Positions 9,204 to 19,905 of a DNA stretch of 43,157 nt are shown here, in pieces. The translations under genes were made by a program, and so were the position numbers. Position 1 is the first letter of the stretch; each line of letters starts with the position of its first letter. The stretch comes from Chara braunii (Eukaryota; Streptophyta; Charophyceae; Charales; Characeae). The DNA lies in the NCBI GenBank assembly GCA_003427395.1, contig BFEA01000967.1:59501-102657 (forward strand), given 5' to 3'. Under the pieces are notes generated by a model that was not told the DNA's origin, searched no databases, and worked only from the letters and a program-made list of their open reading frames with translations.

Positions 9204-10553
9204 CTATCGCCGGCGCGCTAACGGGGGATAGGCCCTAGCCATTAAGTCCATATAGTGGCGGGCCTTATCTCTGTGTTGGGCTCGTGTTGCTCTAACTTTC
9301 GTACCTACCAAGGGGGACAACTGCACCCGAGGGACACTATTGGTTCTCAGTTGAAAGGGGGACACCCTAGTACTACCGTGTGGGGTAGCCCTATAAACGG
9401 CCAAGATGTGGTCGACAATGACAGGCCAGGGCCGGGTGTCTCCCGCAGTAATATTCCGTCTAAGGGCGGTCTTAATCAATCGGTTTGCATTTTCTACCAG
9501 GCTGTTGGCTTGAGGCCAATGCCCCGGCGAGTAGATAATCTTAACGTCTGCCCTGACTTGGTGACGTTCTACCTTGCCTTGAAATTCCGACCCATTGTCC
9601 ATGTGTACCTCTTCTACGTCTAGATGCATGCACAAAAATCGATTTACGTACCAGGCTACCTCCTGCGAATTCCGGCTGGTCATAGGGCACGCCTCGATCC
9701 ATTTTGAAAAATGATCGACGGCTACCAAAAGAACATTGAGTTCTCCCTGATCGATGGGGCCTCTCGGAACATTGATATCCGTCGTATCGATGCTAACCCT
9801 CTGAAAGGGGCGCTCTACACGAGTGGGCACCATTGTCCGAGGCATCTGTACCGGCGCCTTGTCCACCACGCAGGCCGGGCAATTCTGAACGATGTATTTC
9901 ACATCTTCCCGAATTCCCGACCAGTACCATCCGTTCTTCTCGATGGCTTTTTCCGTGTACTTGACCGCGAAATGGTCCGCATCCTCTTCATGAGCGGCTC
10001 GTGTCCAATCGAACCTAGCGAGAGGGTGTGGAACCGTCAACCAGCTAGACCCTCCGTCATCATCGACCTTTCGTTTTTGTAACGTCGGTCCCTGCCAACG
10101 ATAGTCCTGCGCCCGCTCCGTGACTCTCCGCCGCTCGGCATTGGCAAGTTCTGACAGCGAGTCACCTGACAGCCTCCGTAGCAACAGAAGATCCGTCCAG
10201 ACTTCCGCCCGGCGGACACTTGGCGCGAATCCATCGGCTGTTCGTGCATCCAGATACCGTTTCTCGGTAGGGACTTGGTCCGTTCTAGAGTTGGGACAGA
10301 CCCACGTCTTTTCACTTCGGTACCTAACGCATTGTTCGTGGGACTTGACCGCTTGACACCGACTACACTGCACCCACAAAAGAAAATTGGGCCCTCCCGG
10401 ATGTGACCCTTCTTGGTCTGGGACCATAGGCAAGGTACAGAAAAAACAAGGACTTAGTTGTGTTTCAAGGGACGAGTAGGGACTAGACGAGAGAGCGAGG
10501 GAGTTGGATGAGGGCAAAGAGATAGCGTCTGCCATCTCCGGTGAAACCTCCAT
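9204..10553 (-). pseudogene. pol: Integrase of element B with N-terminal PHD-like finger
   Basis: The 449-residue frame has three parts. Residues 36-89 form a PHD-like zinc finger. Residues 188-228 are the integrase zinc domain, with H188, H194, C225 and C228 in HHCC spacing. Residues 250-355 are the catalytic core with D256, D319 (in MDNGSEF) and E354 (in SLVEN), so the DDE triad is intact. The core continues through the helical region expected after the Glu, to about residue 445. Integrase inserts element cDNA into chromosomes. The frame is separated from RNase H by a stop at 10561 and from the C-terminal domain by a stop and frame change. The start at 10553 is only the first Met after that stop; in life this would be part of the Pol polyprotein. 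Confidence 0.85.
10287..10448 (-). other. PHD-finger-like zinc motif in Pol of element B
   Basis: In the integrase frame the metal-ligand pattern is C36-x2-C39-x23-C63-x2-C66-x5-H72-x2-C75-x10-C86-x2-S89. W84 sits two residues before C86 (WVCP). This is the C4HC3 pattern of PHD fingers, including the diagnostic Trp, except that the eighth ligand is Ser (TCT codon at 10287-10289). PHD fingers usually read histone H3 tails, so a role in targeting integration to chromatin is a reasonable inference. The assignment is by pattern only. Confidence 0.65.
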
Positions 10554-10560
10554 TCCGGAC

Positions 10561-10838
10561 TCAGGCGTCGTTCTTGCGCAGCACGTGTAGCTCCCCGTAG
10601 TGCGGTTTCGTCGCCGTGACTTCTGGCCTCCACGGAATGAGTCGCTCGTTAGCTAGACACTCGTTGGGCGGCAGGAGGCGCGTCAATCCATCGGCGTTAC
10701 CATGCTGCCACGTGGCACGGTGGCGGATTTCGAAGTCATAGTCTTGCAGACGCACCACCCACCTGCCCAGCCTCCTCGTGTAGTCCGTGTTGTTGCGTAG
10801 GGACAGCAGCGGCTGATTATCCGTTACCAGCACGGATT
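10561..10838 (-). pseudogene. pol: RNase H C-terminal part and connection of element B
   Basis: This frame directly continues the RT-RNase H frame after a single TAG stop. It holds the third RNase H acidic residue in LVTDNQPLL, the typical TRRLGRWVVRLQDYDFEI segment and the HGNADGLTR ending shared by Ty3/gypsy RNase H domains. About 30 further residues lead to a stop at 10561, and the PHD-like finger and integrase follow. Confidence 0.85.
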
Positions 10839-10839
10839 T

Positions 10840-12366
10840 CTAGCCGTAAAGATACGGTCGGAAATGCTGGATCCCCCACACCACCGCCAAGCATTCGCCT
10901 TTGCACGCTTCGTAATTAGCCTGCGCTTGGCTCAGCGTCTTGGACGCATACTCAATGACTTGTTCCCTTCCGTCCGCCCCGTGCTGAGTCAGCACCGCCG
11001 ATATCGCCTGAGGCTGCCAGTAGGTGTACGGTGCGAACGGTCTTGTCAGGTCGGGACGCGCCAACACAGGAGCAGATGTCAGAGCCTCCTTCAACGCCTG
11101 AAACACCGCTTCCCATTCCAGCGTCCAGATCAGTTGTTCCTCTTTCTTCAGCAGGTTCATGAGGGGCTTCGCTATACTGGCGAACCCCTTGATGAAGCGT
11201 CGGTAATAGGATGCCAGCCCTAGAAAAGCCCGAACCTGGGTGAGTGTCACCGGCGCCGGGGCTTCTTGAATTGCTGCCACCTTCCTCGGATCCGGTTTTA
11301 GTCCATCGACCGTAACGATGTACCCCAAGAATGAGATCTCCGACAAGATGAACTCGCTTTTCTCCAAGGCCACTTTGAGCCTCGCATCCTTTAGTGCATG
11401 CAAAACCCACTCAATGTGTTCCACGTGGTACTCGTGTGTTTTTGAAAAAACCAAAATATCATCCATGTACACAATCACGCAGAAATTGATTAGGGGCTGG
11501 GTTAGTCGGGTTTTGTTAACGAACTCAGCGAAGGTTATATTCATGGCCCGCTGAAACGTTACAGGGGCGATACAAATTCCCATGGGACACCGGACCCATT
11601 GCCACGTGCCCTCAAATAGGACAAAATCGGTTTTGGGTCGGTCCTCCGGTCGGACTGCGACATGGTGAAAACCACGTCGGATATCGAACTTGGAAAAGAC
11701 TCGCGCGACCCCGATAGCATCTAACAAATCGTCGATTCGCGGCAAGGGATACACATCTTTGGTAGTGATAGCGTTCAATTTCCGGTAATTGATACATACC
11801 CGGAACGAACCATTTCGTTTTGGCACGAGGAACACGGGAAAACACCACGGTCCCAGCGATGGTTCGACCCACCCCAACCGCTCGAATTCCCGTACCTTTT
11901 CCAACGCCAACTGTCTTTCTTTAAGGGAATATCGGTACGGTCGGCAATGTATGGGGGCGTGATCCCCGGTATCAATCGTGTGCTGTATCAAAGGGATTAG
12001 CCCTATGTCGTGGTCCTGAATACTGACGGCCTCAGGATAGGCCCGTATAACCGCCAGGAGGAGGCGTCTGTATTCATCCGGAACACGGGCTGGTAACTGA
12101 ACTTCTATGGTTTCCCCAGGAAGGGAAACCGTCGTCGTAACCGTGGGGACCGTTGCGCTGGCATCGGGCGAGGCCCCAAACAAAGAGTTGTCGATTTTCG
12201 CCGAAAGGATAGTGACAATAAGTTGACTGTCCGCCGGACTCACCGGCTCGCTTTCCATGTCACTGTCACTGTCCAGTCCGGGTTCGGCCGATTGTTCTAC
12301 CGAAAAGGCCTGCGTCAGTTCCCTCGGTCCCCACCGATATTCCCTTGTTCGGGGTTGGAACGACAC
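10840..12366 (-). pseudogene. pol: Reverse transcriptase and RNase H of element B
   Basis: This 508-residue frame begins with a linker (1-115). The RT runs from about 130 to 310, with the entry motif GWVEPS, the fingers motif FRVCINYRKLN and the catalytic YMDD box at 300-303. The thumb and connection follow with FLGYIV and FLGLASYYRRFI. RNase H starts near residue 443. RT copies element RNA into cDNA. Ty3/gypsy identity is clear from motif order. At the first RNase H catalytic position the expected Asp is Tyr (Y449), which should inactivate that activity; the Glu in YEACKGE is kept. The frame ends at a TAG inside RNase H. It is in a different frame from the protease upstream. Confidence 0.92.
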
Positions 12367-12394
12367 CCCCTCTTTCAGGAGTATTGCGACTTTT

Positions 12395-13462
12395 TCATTC
12401 GTGAGTAGGAGTCGTGGAGGTCGAAAAGATAAATCGCACAGCCCCCCTAAGCTCGGTAAATCTTTTAGGTAGGGGGTCCGTTCGGAGATACAAGGACTCG
12501 GGGGGGTCCGAAAGGTCAGTTATTCGGGGCACCCTCAGCAGGGGTTCCCCCTGCACCACGGAAGAGAACGCGTGCGACCAATTGGACTCGCTCCGAACTA
12601 TTTCTAGTGGTTCTGGCCGCCAAGAATGGCGCCACCGATCCTGAACTCGGATCGGATATCGGTCGGGTACATCAGTCTCGTGAGTCCCCGTCAAGGGTTC
12701 ATTTTCGTCTGGTGACAGGCGTCGGATCATGTTGGTTTGATGGGCTTTCGTTGTGAGTTGAGGCGCCGGCTGGGTGCGCATGCGCATCGCCAGTCTCATT
12801 GGTATCGTTTGGGGTTTGGGGTGGGCCGATGTGAGCACCACCTTACAGCTGTCAAAGTGCATTCGCACTCTGACCGCCGCCTGCCACGGAATGCCTAGCA
12901 GAACATCGTACGCTTGTACATCCAGCACGATTACGTCGCACAAACAATGCACCCGCCCCACCCGTATAGGCACGTTCGTTATTCGCCCTTTACAATGAAT
13001 ATTGTCTTCCGTAGCGGATACATACAGTTCATCCGGTCGGAGGGGCTGAACCTGTTCTTCCCTTCCCAACTGTTTTGTCAATCTCCAAGAAATGGCGACC
13101 GCTGACGATCTCGAGTCTAGGATGGCGGCCGAGGGATTTCCCCAGACCTTGCAGTCACACTCAACGCTTTTCCAGGTTATAGGATAGGCTGGGAGGAATA
13201 CCTCGGGTTTTTCCGAGGCAGAGCCTATGGTCTGGATCATTCCTATCCGGTCGGCTTCGTGCACCTTTGAGGTCGAAGGCTGCGACTCCTCGTTTGTGGA
13301 TAGGTCCCGTAGGACCGACTTTTTGCCCTTTCGACTTTCCTCGAATCGGTGCCTGTTTTTGAGGCATCGTTCGATCAACTTTTCGTTAGCCGCTTCGAAA
13401 ATGGTTAGCAGATAGGGAATAAGGACGGGGATCCGAAGATCCAGAGCCTTCAAGGCATCCAA
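12395..13462 (-). pseudogene. pro: Aspartic protease of element B
   Basis: The 355-residue frame has a retropepsin-like domain at about 100-225. The active site reads AILDSRSS (D116-S-R118) where Ty3/gypsy proteases have D-[ST]-G, so the conserved Gly is Arg. The downstream hydrophobic-Leu-Gly element is present as YDVLLGIPW. The N-terminal about 90 residues are charged linker; the C-terminal part is a low-complexity linker towards RT. The protease would cleave the Gag-Pol polyprotein. With Arg in the active-site loop, activity is doubtful. The frame overlaps the Gag end by 13 bases in another frame. Confidence 0.8.
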
Positions 13463-14133
13463 TACGTCGATATGGCCATCCTTGTATTCAGGACCAGGTG
13501 CCGCAAGGTCTTTGAACCCTGGTCGCCACGGCCCGTCCGCCCGAGGTCGCTTTCCTCGGAAATCCGTTGGACGTGACGTATCACTCCGATGGTCCCAGGT
13601 TCGAACATCGCCGCAGCCATGTATTCATCGGGCCCTATCTCGGTGGCCGCAGGGGTCACCATTTCCGTTGCCCCGGTATCCATCACCGTGGCCACCCTCC
13701 CCTGTCCTGCAGCGGTTAGAGCAGCCTGCGGGATTTGGGAAGGTCCGGCGGGCCCGCCCTGATTTCGAGGTTTCACACAATCTTTCGCAAGGTGACCTGG
13801 CTGATTGCAGTTATAACAGTGTAGGGGCGGGACAGCCCCGGTCACGGCCGCTCTTATCATAGGGGCCCCGGCGGCCATAGCCGCTTGTTGCCGTTGTGCG
13901 GCGGCTAGGCGTTGCCGCTGCAGGCCCTGAACGAACTCCGTCAGCGGGGCCATTACCGTAACTAATTGGGTTGCGACCTCTTTTATGGACACTTCTTCCT
14001 CACCCCGGCCTCCTTGTGCTTGACTAGAGCGACGGGAGGTCGAAGCAGAGGAAGAAGCTTTCCGATCCACGCCTTTTTTTGTCGGACCCAACCCGAAGCG
14101 ATCTTCAAACATTCGACAAGTACATACACACAT
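13450..14133 (-). pseudogene. gag: Gag C-terminal part (nucleocapsid) of element B
   Basis: The 227-residue frame contains one CCHC zinc knuckle, CYNCNQPGHLAKDC, preceded by Gln/Ala-rich and charged sequence. The region normally holding matrix and capsid (about 200 or more residues) is absent. The frame begins only about 20 bases inside the LTR boundary, so its first residues read LTR sequence. This is best explained by an internal deletion that removed the leader, primer-binding site and most of gag. The remaining protein could bind RNA but could not form a capsid. Confidence 0.78.
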
Positions 14134-15162
14134 GCATGCAAACAGTCAACAACCCTTGACAGGACATTTAATCATCCATAGACCTTCAACATCACTCATG
14201 CGCACAACCAGCTCCCATGACTTGGGGCTTCACACACACGACATGCATAGACAAAGCAGCAATGGAGATAAAAGTGAGTCCTTCTTGTACACAAAAATTT
14301 CAATTAAATGCCGCCCCCAGGCGCAGCCTTCAAAACCTCCCAAGACCACCGACCACCATAGCCACAAGGCCCTGTCGCGGCCGGCGTCAACTCCCCACCA
14401 CTGCTCAGTCCCTCCGACTGCGTCGCCCCAAGACTACCGCGGGTCCACCCCACGTCGTCACTCTGCCCGTCCTTGGGCTCGTCGAGCCTGTTCGGCGCTG
14501 CGGACTTTCCCCCATAGCTCGCGCAGCATTGCAGCCAAGATCAAAGAGGAAGAGAGGAGAGGGTTGCCCGAATTTATAGCCCGGGAGGCGGCGGGTTGTC
14601 AGCGCGAGGTGCGAGCAGCGCAGGTTGTAGATGCGCAGGACAGGAAGGAGGTGGGGAGTTAGAGGGTTCGACCCGCGGGATGGCATGGTCCTGCGCGATT
14701 GGGGTGTCCGTTCAAGTGGTGCGCAGTTTACCGCTCCCCACGTTGATCCGAGCATCCCAACTACGTGGCCAATCACTTTGCGGAGTAAGGATCGAGCTGG
14801 GCGGAGGGGAAGACGAAAAGTCCTGCATGGGAAAAATGCGTGCAGCAAGAAAGGAAGATGGTGCGGGGATGCAAAGCAAGAAACGGGGATGCTAGACGCT
14901 CGAAGAAATCAGAGTTTGGGCGTCCGCGCGCAAAAATTCAAAAAGTCCCAACACTTTCGTTTCTTGGTTTTCATACCGCGACCGCTATTCACCCGCGCAG
15001 GAGTTATTAACCAAATAAAATGAAAAAGTCATTTAAAAAAGAAGACAAAAAAAAAAAGAAAGAAAAAAAACCCTGTTTGTACGCATTCGTGCCTCGGGGC
15101 TTCTGAGGGATTTCTCCTCAGGGATACAGGAAGCCGCGAGGTACGGGTTTGAGCTTATCACA
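14115..15162 (-). repeat. 5' LTR of element B
   Basis: It is a direct repeat of 5562-6611. On the minus strand the LTR starts TGTGATAAGCTC at 15162 and ends near 14115. A TATA-box sequence, CTATAAATT, occurs at 14571-14579 on the minus strand and is conserved in the other LTR; transcription would start about 30 bases further left. CGCCC, the presumed target duplication, follows at 15163-15167. Confidence 0.88.
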
Positions 15163-16360
15163 CGCCCTTCCTTCCGGGGCATATGCGGATGTCGGGAATC
15201 TTCCACTTTCGTTCGAAGACTTCGCTGCCTAGATCGTTCCTTCACTGGATGCTTCGCAAGGACTAGACACATTTGCGGCGTTCTCACCATCCGAAGGTTC
15301 TTCCGCCACTTCGTTTTCATCAAGGGATTCGGCAAGCGTGTTCAACGAGGAGGTCTTGGACCCGCTCACGCCCAAGGACTTCGCTTGGATTCCTCTCCCT
15401 ACGACGGGCAACCTTCCGGGGCCGCAAAGCGCAGCACTATGCGCCCTCTTACACGAGTATCTTTCCTTCCATGCACCACCAACTTCGCCGACGGTAGACG
15501 AAGTCGCGGTGGGGGACATGCTTGGCTATGTTGCCAAGGTGGCCTACGAGTTTGTCTCGCAACGGTACGAAGAAAACAACGGACCGGTGCTCTACGTTCC
15601 CATTCAGATTGGGCAAGCGGCNTGCAACGCTTTGCTAGATTGTGGCGCAACTCGCAACTTCATTAGCCAGTCCTTCATGACTCGGGCTGGCCTTGGCGCA
15701 CAAGTACGGAGGAAGTCACATCCGACGACGGTCGCTCTTGCCGACGGTAAGATGAAACAGCTTTTAGACCGTTACATCTCGNCTGTCCCGGTGTACTTTG
15801 CACCGCACGTATGTGAACCCGTCACTTTTGACGTGTTGGACACCGACTTCGATGTCATTTTGGGGATGCCTTGGCTTTCTAGCGCGGACCACACGGTCAA
15901 TTTCCATCGACGCACGCTCACGATTCGTGTCCCGTGTACTATTCCTCCTCCTCGCTCTTCCATTCGGTGCCAAGTCGTGAGTGTCAAATCTTTTCGAGAC
16001 ATATGCCGTTCGGAGCATGTCGAAGAGATCGGCATCGCTTTTCTTCGAACCATCCCGACGACCGACTCATCGTCCACGGATGTGTCTTCCGACCCCCGTG
16101 TGACTCAGTTGTTAGACGAGTTCTCGAATGTTTTTGAGACACCCTCCGGTATAGTGCCGGACCGGCCGATCTCTCACGAGATCATACTCGAGGCCGGCGC
16201 CGTGCCACCGAAGGGATGCATTTATCGCATGTCCAAGGAGGAGCTCACGATTCTCCGCTCGCAACTCGACGATCTACTTGACAAGGGATGGATCCGCCCT
16301 AGCAGTTCACCTTACGGTGCGCCCGTTCTCTTCGTTCGGAAGAAGAACAAGGATCTTTGA
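15163..16360 (+). pseudogene. pol: Protease and start of reverse transcriptase, element A
   Basis: The frame resumes straight after element B. A linker with one early stop near 15229 leads to a retropepsin domain. Its active site reads LLDCGATRNFIS (D-C-G instead of the commoner DTG or DSG), and the second element is FDVILGMPWL. RT starts with the KGWIRPSSSPYGAPVLFV motif and stops at TGA 16358-16360, immediately before CIDYRRLN. Single N bases occur at 15622 and 15782. Protease would process the polyprotein. I treat it as a pseudogene because of the stops. Confidence 0.85.
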
Positions 16361-16765
16361 CTTTGCATTGACTACCGACGCCTCAACGCGCAAACCATCA
16401 AGAACGTGGGGCCTCTACCTCGCATTGACGATTTGCTTGAGCGGTTGGGCGNCGCCAAGTACTTTTCGAAGTTGGACCTCAAATCGGGCTATCATCAGAT
16501 TTCCATCCGCCCGCAAGATCGGTACAAAACCGCGTTTAAGACGCGATATGGGCATTTTGAGTGGGTAGTTATGCCTTTTGGCCTCACCAATGCCCCGGCC
16601 ACCTTTCAGGCGGCCATGACCACCGAGTTTCGTGCTATGTTGGACCGATTTGTCTTGGTCTTCTTAGACGACATCCTCGTCTATAGCCGAACTCTAGAGG
16701 AGCATCTCGAGCACCTTCGCCGTGTTCTAGAGACTCTTCGGTCAGCCGGTACAAAGCTAACCACG
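16361..16765 (+). pseudogene. pol: Reverse transcriptase catalytic part, element A
   Basis: The same frame continues after the TGA with [11 protein letters not shown], the PLPRIDDLL motif, DLKSGYHQI, the [11 protein letters not shown] motif and the catalytic F-L-D-D box in [10 protein letters not shown]. These are the diagnostic Ty3/gypsy RT motifs. The frame breaks near 16745-16765, where the thumb sequence jumps to another frame, consistent with a one-base length change. One N lies at 16452. Confidence 0.9.
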
Positions 16766-18273
16766 ACAAATGCGAGTTTGTCCGGCAAGAGCTTGAATAC
16801 TTGGGACATTTTGTCTCTCCGGAAGGCATTCGTCCGTTGGCGGACAAGATTCAAGCCATCCATGAATGGCCCGAGCCGAAGAATGTGACGGGCGTCCGAT
16901 CCTTCCTCGGCTTGGCCGATTATTATCAACGCTTCATCAAGGGTTACTCGAAGATCGCGGCCAACCTAAGCAAGTTACAAAGCGAGGAGCGGCCTTTTGA
17001 CTTCGACGACGATGCGCGCCATTCTTTTGAAACACTCAAAGCGGCACTCTTATCCGCCGAGGTGTTACAAATTTACGACCCGCTTCTAGCTACGCGCGTC
17101 ACTACAGATGCGTCGGGCTATGGCATTGGGGCCGTCCTTGAGCAGCACGATGGCACGGACTGGCACCCGGTCGAGTACTTTAGCGAGAAAGTACCTCCCG
17201 TGCATTCGATCGACGACGCACGGAANAAGGAGCTTCTNGNCTTCGTCCACNCCCTCAAGCGTTGGCGACNTTTCCTCCTTGGTCGGAAAGCATTCCGATG
17301 GGTAACGGATAACAATCCGTTGGTATTCTACAAGTCGCAAGACACGATTAACAGTACCATCGCCCGTTGGATGGCTTTCATCGACCAGTTTGACTTTTTC
17401 CGCGATCACATTCCTGGGAAGTCAAACCGTTTTGCGGACGCCCTTTCTCGGCGACCAGATCTTTGCAACGCAGTCTACTCTACCTTCGAGATCGACGACG
17501 ACTTGCGGGAGAGCTTCATCCGCGGTTATCAAGCCGACCCCCACTTTCGCGACAAGTACGCGAATTGCTCCTCTCCGAATCCGGTGCCTTCGCATTATCG
17601 GATCCAAGAGGGCTACTTGCTTGTGCATTCACGGGGTAAGGATCTTCTTTGTGTGCCGAGTGATTCACACTTGCGCACTCGGGTTCTTGGCGAGTTTCAC
17701 GATGCGCCCACCTCCGGACATTTTGGTGTCAACCGTACACTTGGCCGACTTCGCCAGCGGTTCTATTGGTCCGACCTTCTTGAGGACGCCACTCGCTATT
17801 GTGAGTCGTGCGAAGTTTGTCGGCGTTGCAAATCACGCAACCACCGTCCGTTCGGCGAGCTACACCCACTACCAGTGCCCCTTGGGCGACGAGAAGCAAT
17901 TGCTATGGATATCACCGGCCCCTTCCCGAAGCACAAGACCGGCGTTGATGGGATCCTCACGGTCGTCGACCGCCTCACCAAGTACGCCATGTTTTTGCCT
18001 TGCCGCTATCACGCAAAGGCACCGGAGTTAGCCGAGGTCTTATACACCGGTTGGATTCGTTCCAAGGGCTACCCCAAGGAGATCGTTTGCGACCGGGACA
18101 CTCGCTTTCTCTCCGACTTTTTGGTCGCCCTCGTCAAGCGATGGGGCTCATCTTTGAAGCCGAGTTCGGCTCGCCACCCGCAAACCGATGGTCAAACGAA
18201 AAGGGCGCATCAGACCGCTCAAGCCAACCGCAATCGTTTTCCTTGCCCAATCGCCTTCCTTGCCCGTTCCGCG
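16766..18273 (+). pseudogene. pol: RT thumb, RNase H and integrase, element A
   Basis: The second long frame holds the RT thumb ([23 protein letters not shown]), RNase H with TDASGYGIGAVL, a Glu region blurred by several N bases (17226-17270), TDNNPL and FADALSRR. The integrase zinc domain has HDAPTSGH and CESC. The core has AMDITGPFP (first Asp) and CDRDTRF (second Asp). The third acidic position reads TDGQTKRAH, where the Ty3/gypsy consensus has Glu, so the DDE triad is broken. Soon after HQTAQ the sequence jumps to the C-terminal domain, so the helical part after the core (normally over 100 residues) is deleted. It would have acted on element cDNA in the nucleus. Confidence 0.88.
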
Positions 18274-18790
18274 CCGGCGATCTGGTTTAGGTCTCCGCCG
18301 CAGCGTTCAGCCTTGAGCAAGACATCTCTCGCAAGCTCCTTCCCAAATGGATGGGGCCTTGGCGCATTCTCTCAACAGTTGGTGATGATCCTGAGGGGCC
18401 TTCATTCCGCATCGCGGTGCCACCTCACTTGACCGTCCACACGGTGTTCCACTGGTCCTAACTCGCTCCGTTTGTTTCAGCGGAGTCCGACGAGTTTCCC
18501 GGTCGACATACGCAAGACCCTCCTTCCATCGACGGATTTCAGGAAGCCGGCTACATCATCACCGACCGGCGCCATGGCAACAAAGAAACAGTGTTTTTAC
18601 TTCACTTTTCCTACTGCAGCCACAAGGCTGACCGTTGGCCGACGCGTTCGGAACTGCAGGCCACAGCTCCCGCCGTTCTCTCACGTTATCTTAGCAAAGG
18701 GAAGACTACGCCGAGCACTCCAGCTCCTTGCCTTCCTCGCTACATTCCGCCATCGGATCGGCAGCTTCGCCCGCTCCCCGGCTCGTCTTC
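18274..18790 (+). pseudogene. pol: Integrase C-terminal domain and chromodomain, element A
   Basis: After the deletion the frame carries GDLV with an in-frame stop, then RKLLPKW-GPWRILSTVG and PHLTVHTVFHWS, the typical end of a Ty3/gypsy integrase C-terminal domain, with a second stop near 18460. About 25 residues later, residues from GYIITDRR through the W of DRWPTRSEL to VLSRYL fit the chromodomain pattern. Chromodomains bind modified histones and steer integration. The domain ends shortly before the polypurine tract. Confidence 0.7.
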
Positions 18791-18792
18791 AT

Positions 18793-18803
18793 AAGGAGGG
18801 GGG
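18793..18803 (+). promoter_or_regulatory. Polypurine tract of element A
   Basis: AAGGAGGGGGG lies two bases before the TGTTACATGC start of the right LTR (one base here is N). A purine run in this place primes plus-strand DNA synthesis in LTR retrotransposons. It fixes both the orientation of element A and the 3' LTR boundary. Confidence 0.85.
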
Positions 18804-18805
18804 NG

Positions 18806-19645
18806 TGTTACATGCTGAAAGCCTACACACTGGCCCCTCACGGGACCCGAGGTTGGAATAGGGCCCCCAGGTCGCATCACCGCAACCTGAAGGCCCTATG
18901 GCATTTTTACTTGGGCCTGCATCAGAAAAACGCCAACTTTAGATTATTTTTATATTCTTTTATTTATTTATTTGCTGCTGTTTTTCTAACGTGTGTACTG
19001 TTGTCCGTTTTGTGGCCAGGTACACGTTTTAGGACCAGGGCCAGATTCAGGCCCAGAGGCTGAGCTCCTAAAAACGTTTGGACCTTTTTTTGTTTTTGGA
19101 CAGATTTCGGACCGTTCGGTCCTGGACCAACGTTCAGGCCCAATGCATTCGCACAGGCCCTGAATCGGACCAGGTACTGAACAGGCCCAGTCCTGGGCAA
19201 GGCCTGGACGTCCGGTAGGGACCCAGGCAGGCCGTTTTAGGCCAAGGACTGAACCAGTTTCGAAGCCTGCAATCTGGACCATGGATCGGAGTTTTGATCT
19301 CCACGGTCCAGAACGCAGGCCATGGACTCACTGGGTCCAGCCCAGCACTACTTAAGCTGGGCCAATGCCCAGTTCTGGACAGAAGGTACCAGGGGAAATC
19401 CAGCGTTACGCTGGTTCAGGACTTCACTTGCTGCGCTATGAGGAGACTACAGGCTGCGCTATTTTGGGACTGCAGCTGCGCTGTTCATCGGCAATAAGGC
19501 ACAGCGCTGGAGGAGTCCAGCGCCGAGGANNNNNNNNNNNNNNNNNNNNNNNNNNNNNNNNNNNNNNNNNNNNNNNNNNNNNNNNNNNNNNNNNNNNNNN
19601 NNNNNNNNNNNNNNNNNNNNNNNNNNNNNNNNNNNNNNNNNNNNN

Positions 19646-19707
<62 letters not shown>

Positions 19708-19873
19708 ACTTACCTGTACCAGCGCCATAGCTGGCTCCGCAGTACCTGCAGTTCAGCTATCGCCAGGTAAGTGCAGAAAGCGCCTAGCTTTCTTCTTCTT
19801 CTTCTTCTTCTTCTTCTGCTTCTTCTTCTTCTTCTTCTCCTCCTCTCCTCTTCTCCTCCTACTCCTGCGACGT

Positions 19874-19905
<32 letters not shown>

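Larger units (their letters stand above)
5561..15162 (-). mobile_element. Inner Ty3/gypsy LTR retrotransposon (element B) with PHD-like finger and accessory ORFs
   Basis: Two direct repeats of about 1.05 kb (5562-6611 and 14115-15162) flank a minus-strand coding block in the order Gag zinc knuckle, protease, RT, RNase H, PHD-like finger, integrase, accessory ORF 1, accessory ORF 2. CGCCC lies just outside both ends (5556-5560 and 15163-15167) and fits a 5-bp target duplication. Joining the flanks restores the reading frame of element A, which confirms the insertion. By hand I count about 50 LTR differences in about 1.05 kb, so the copy is not recent. Gag lacks a capsid region and no primer-binding site is visible beside the right LTR, which suggests an internal deletion there. 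Confidence 0.9.
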
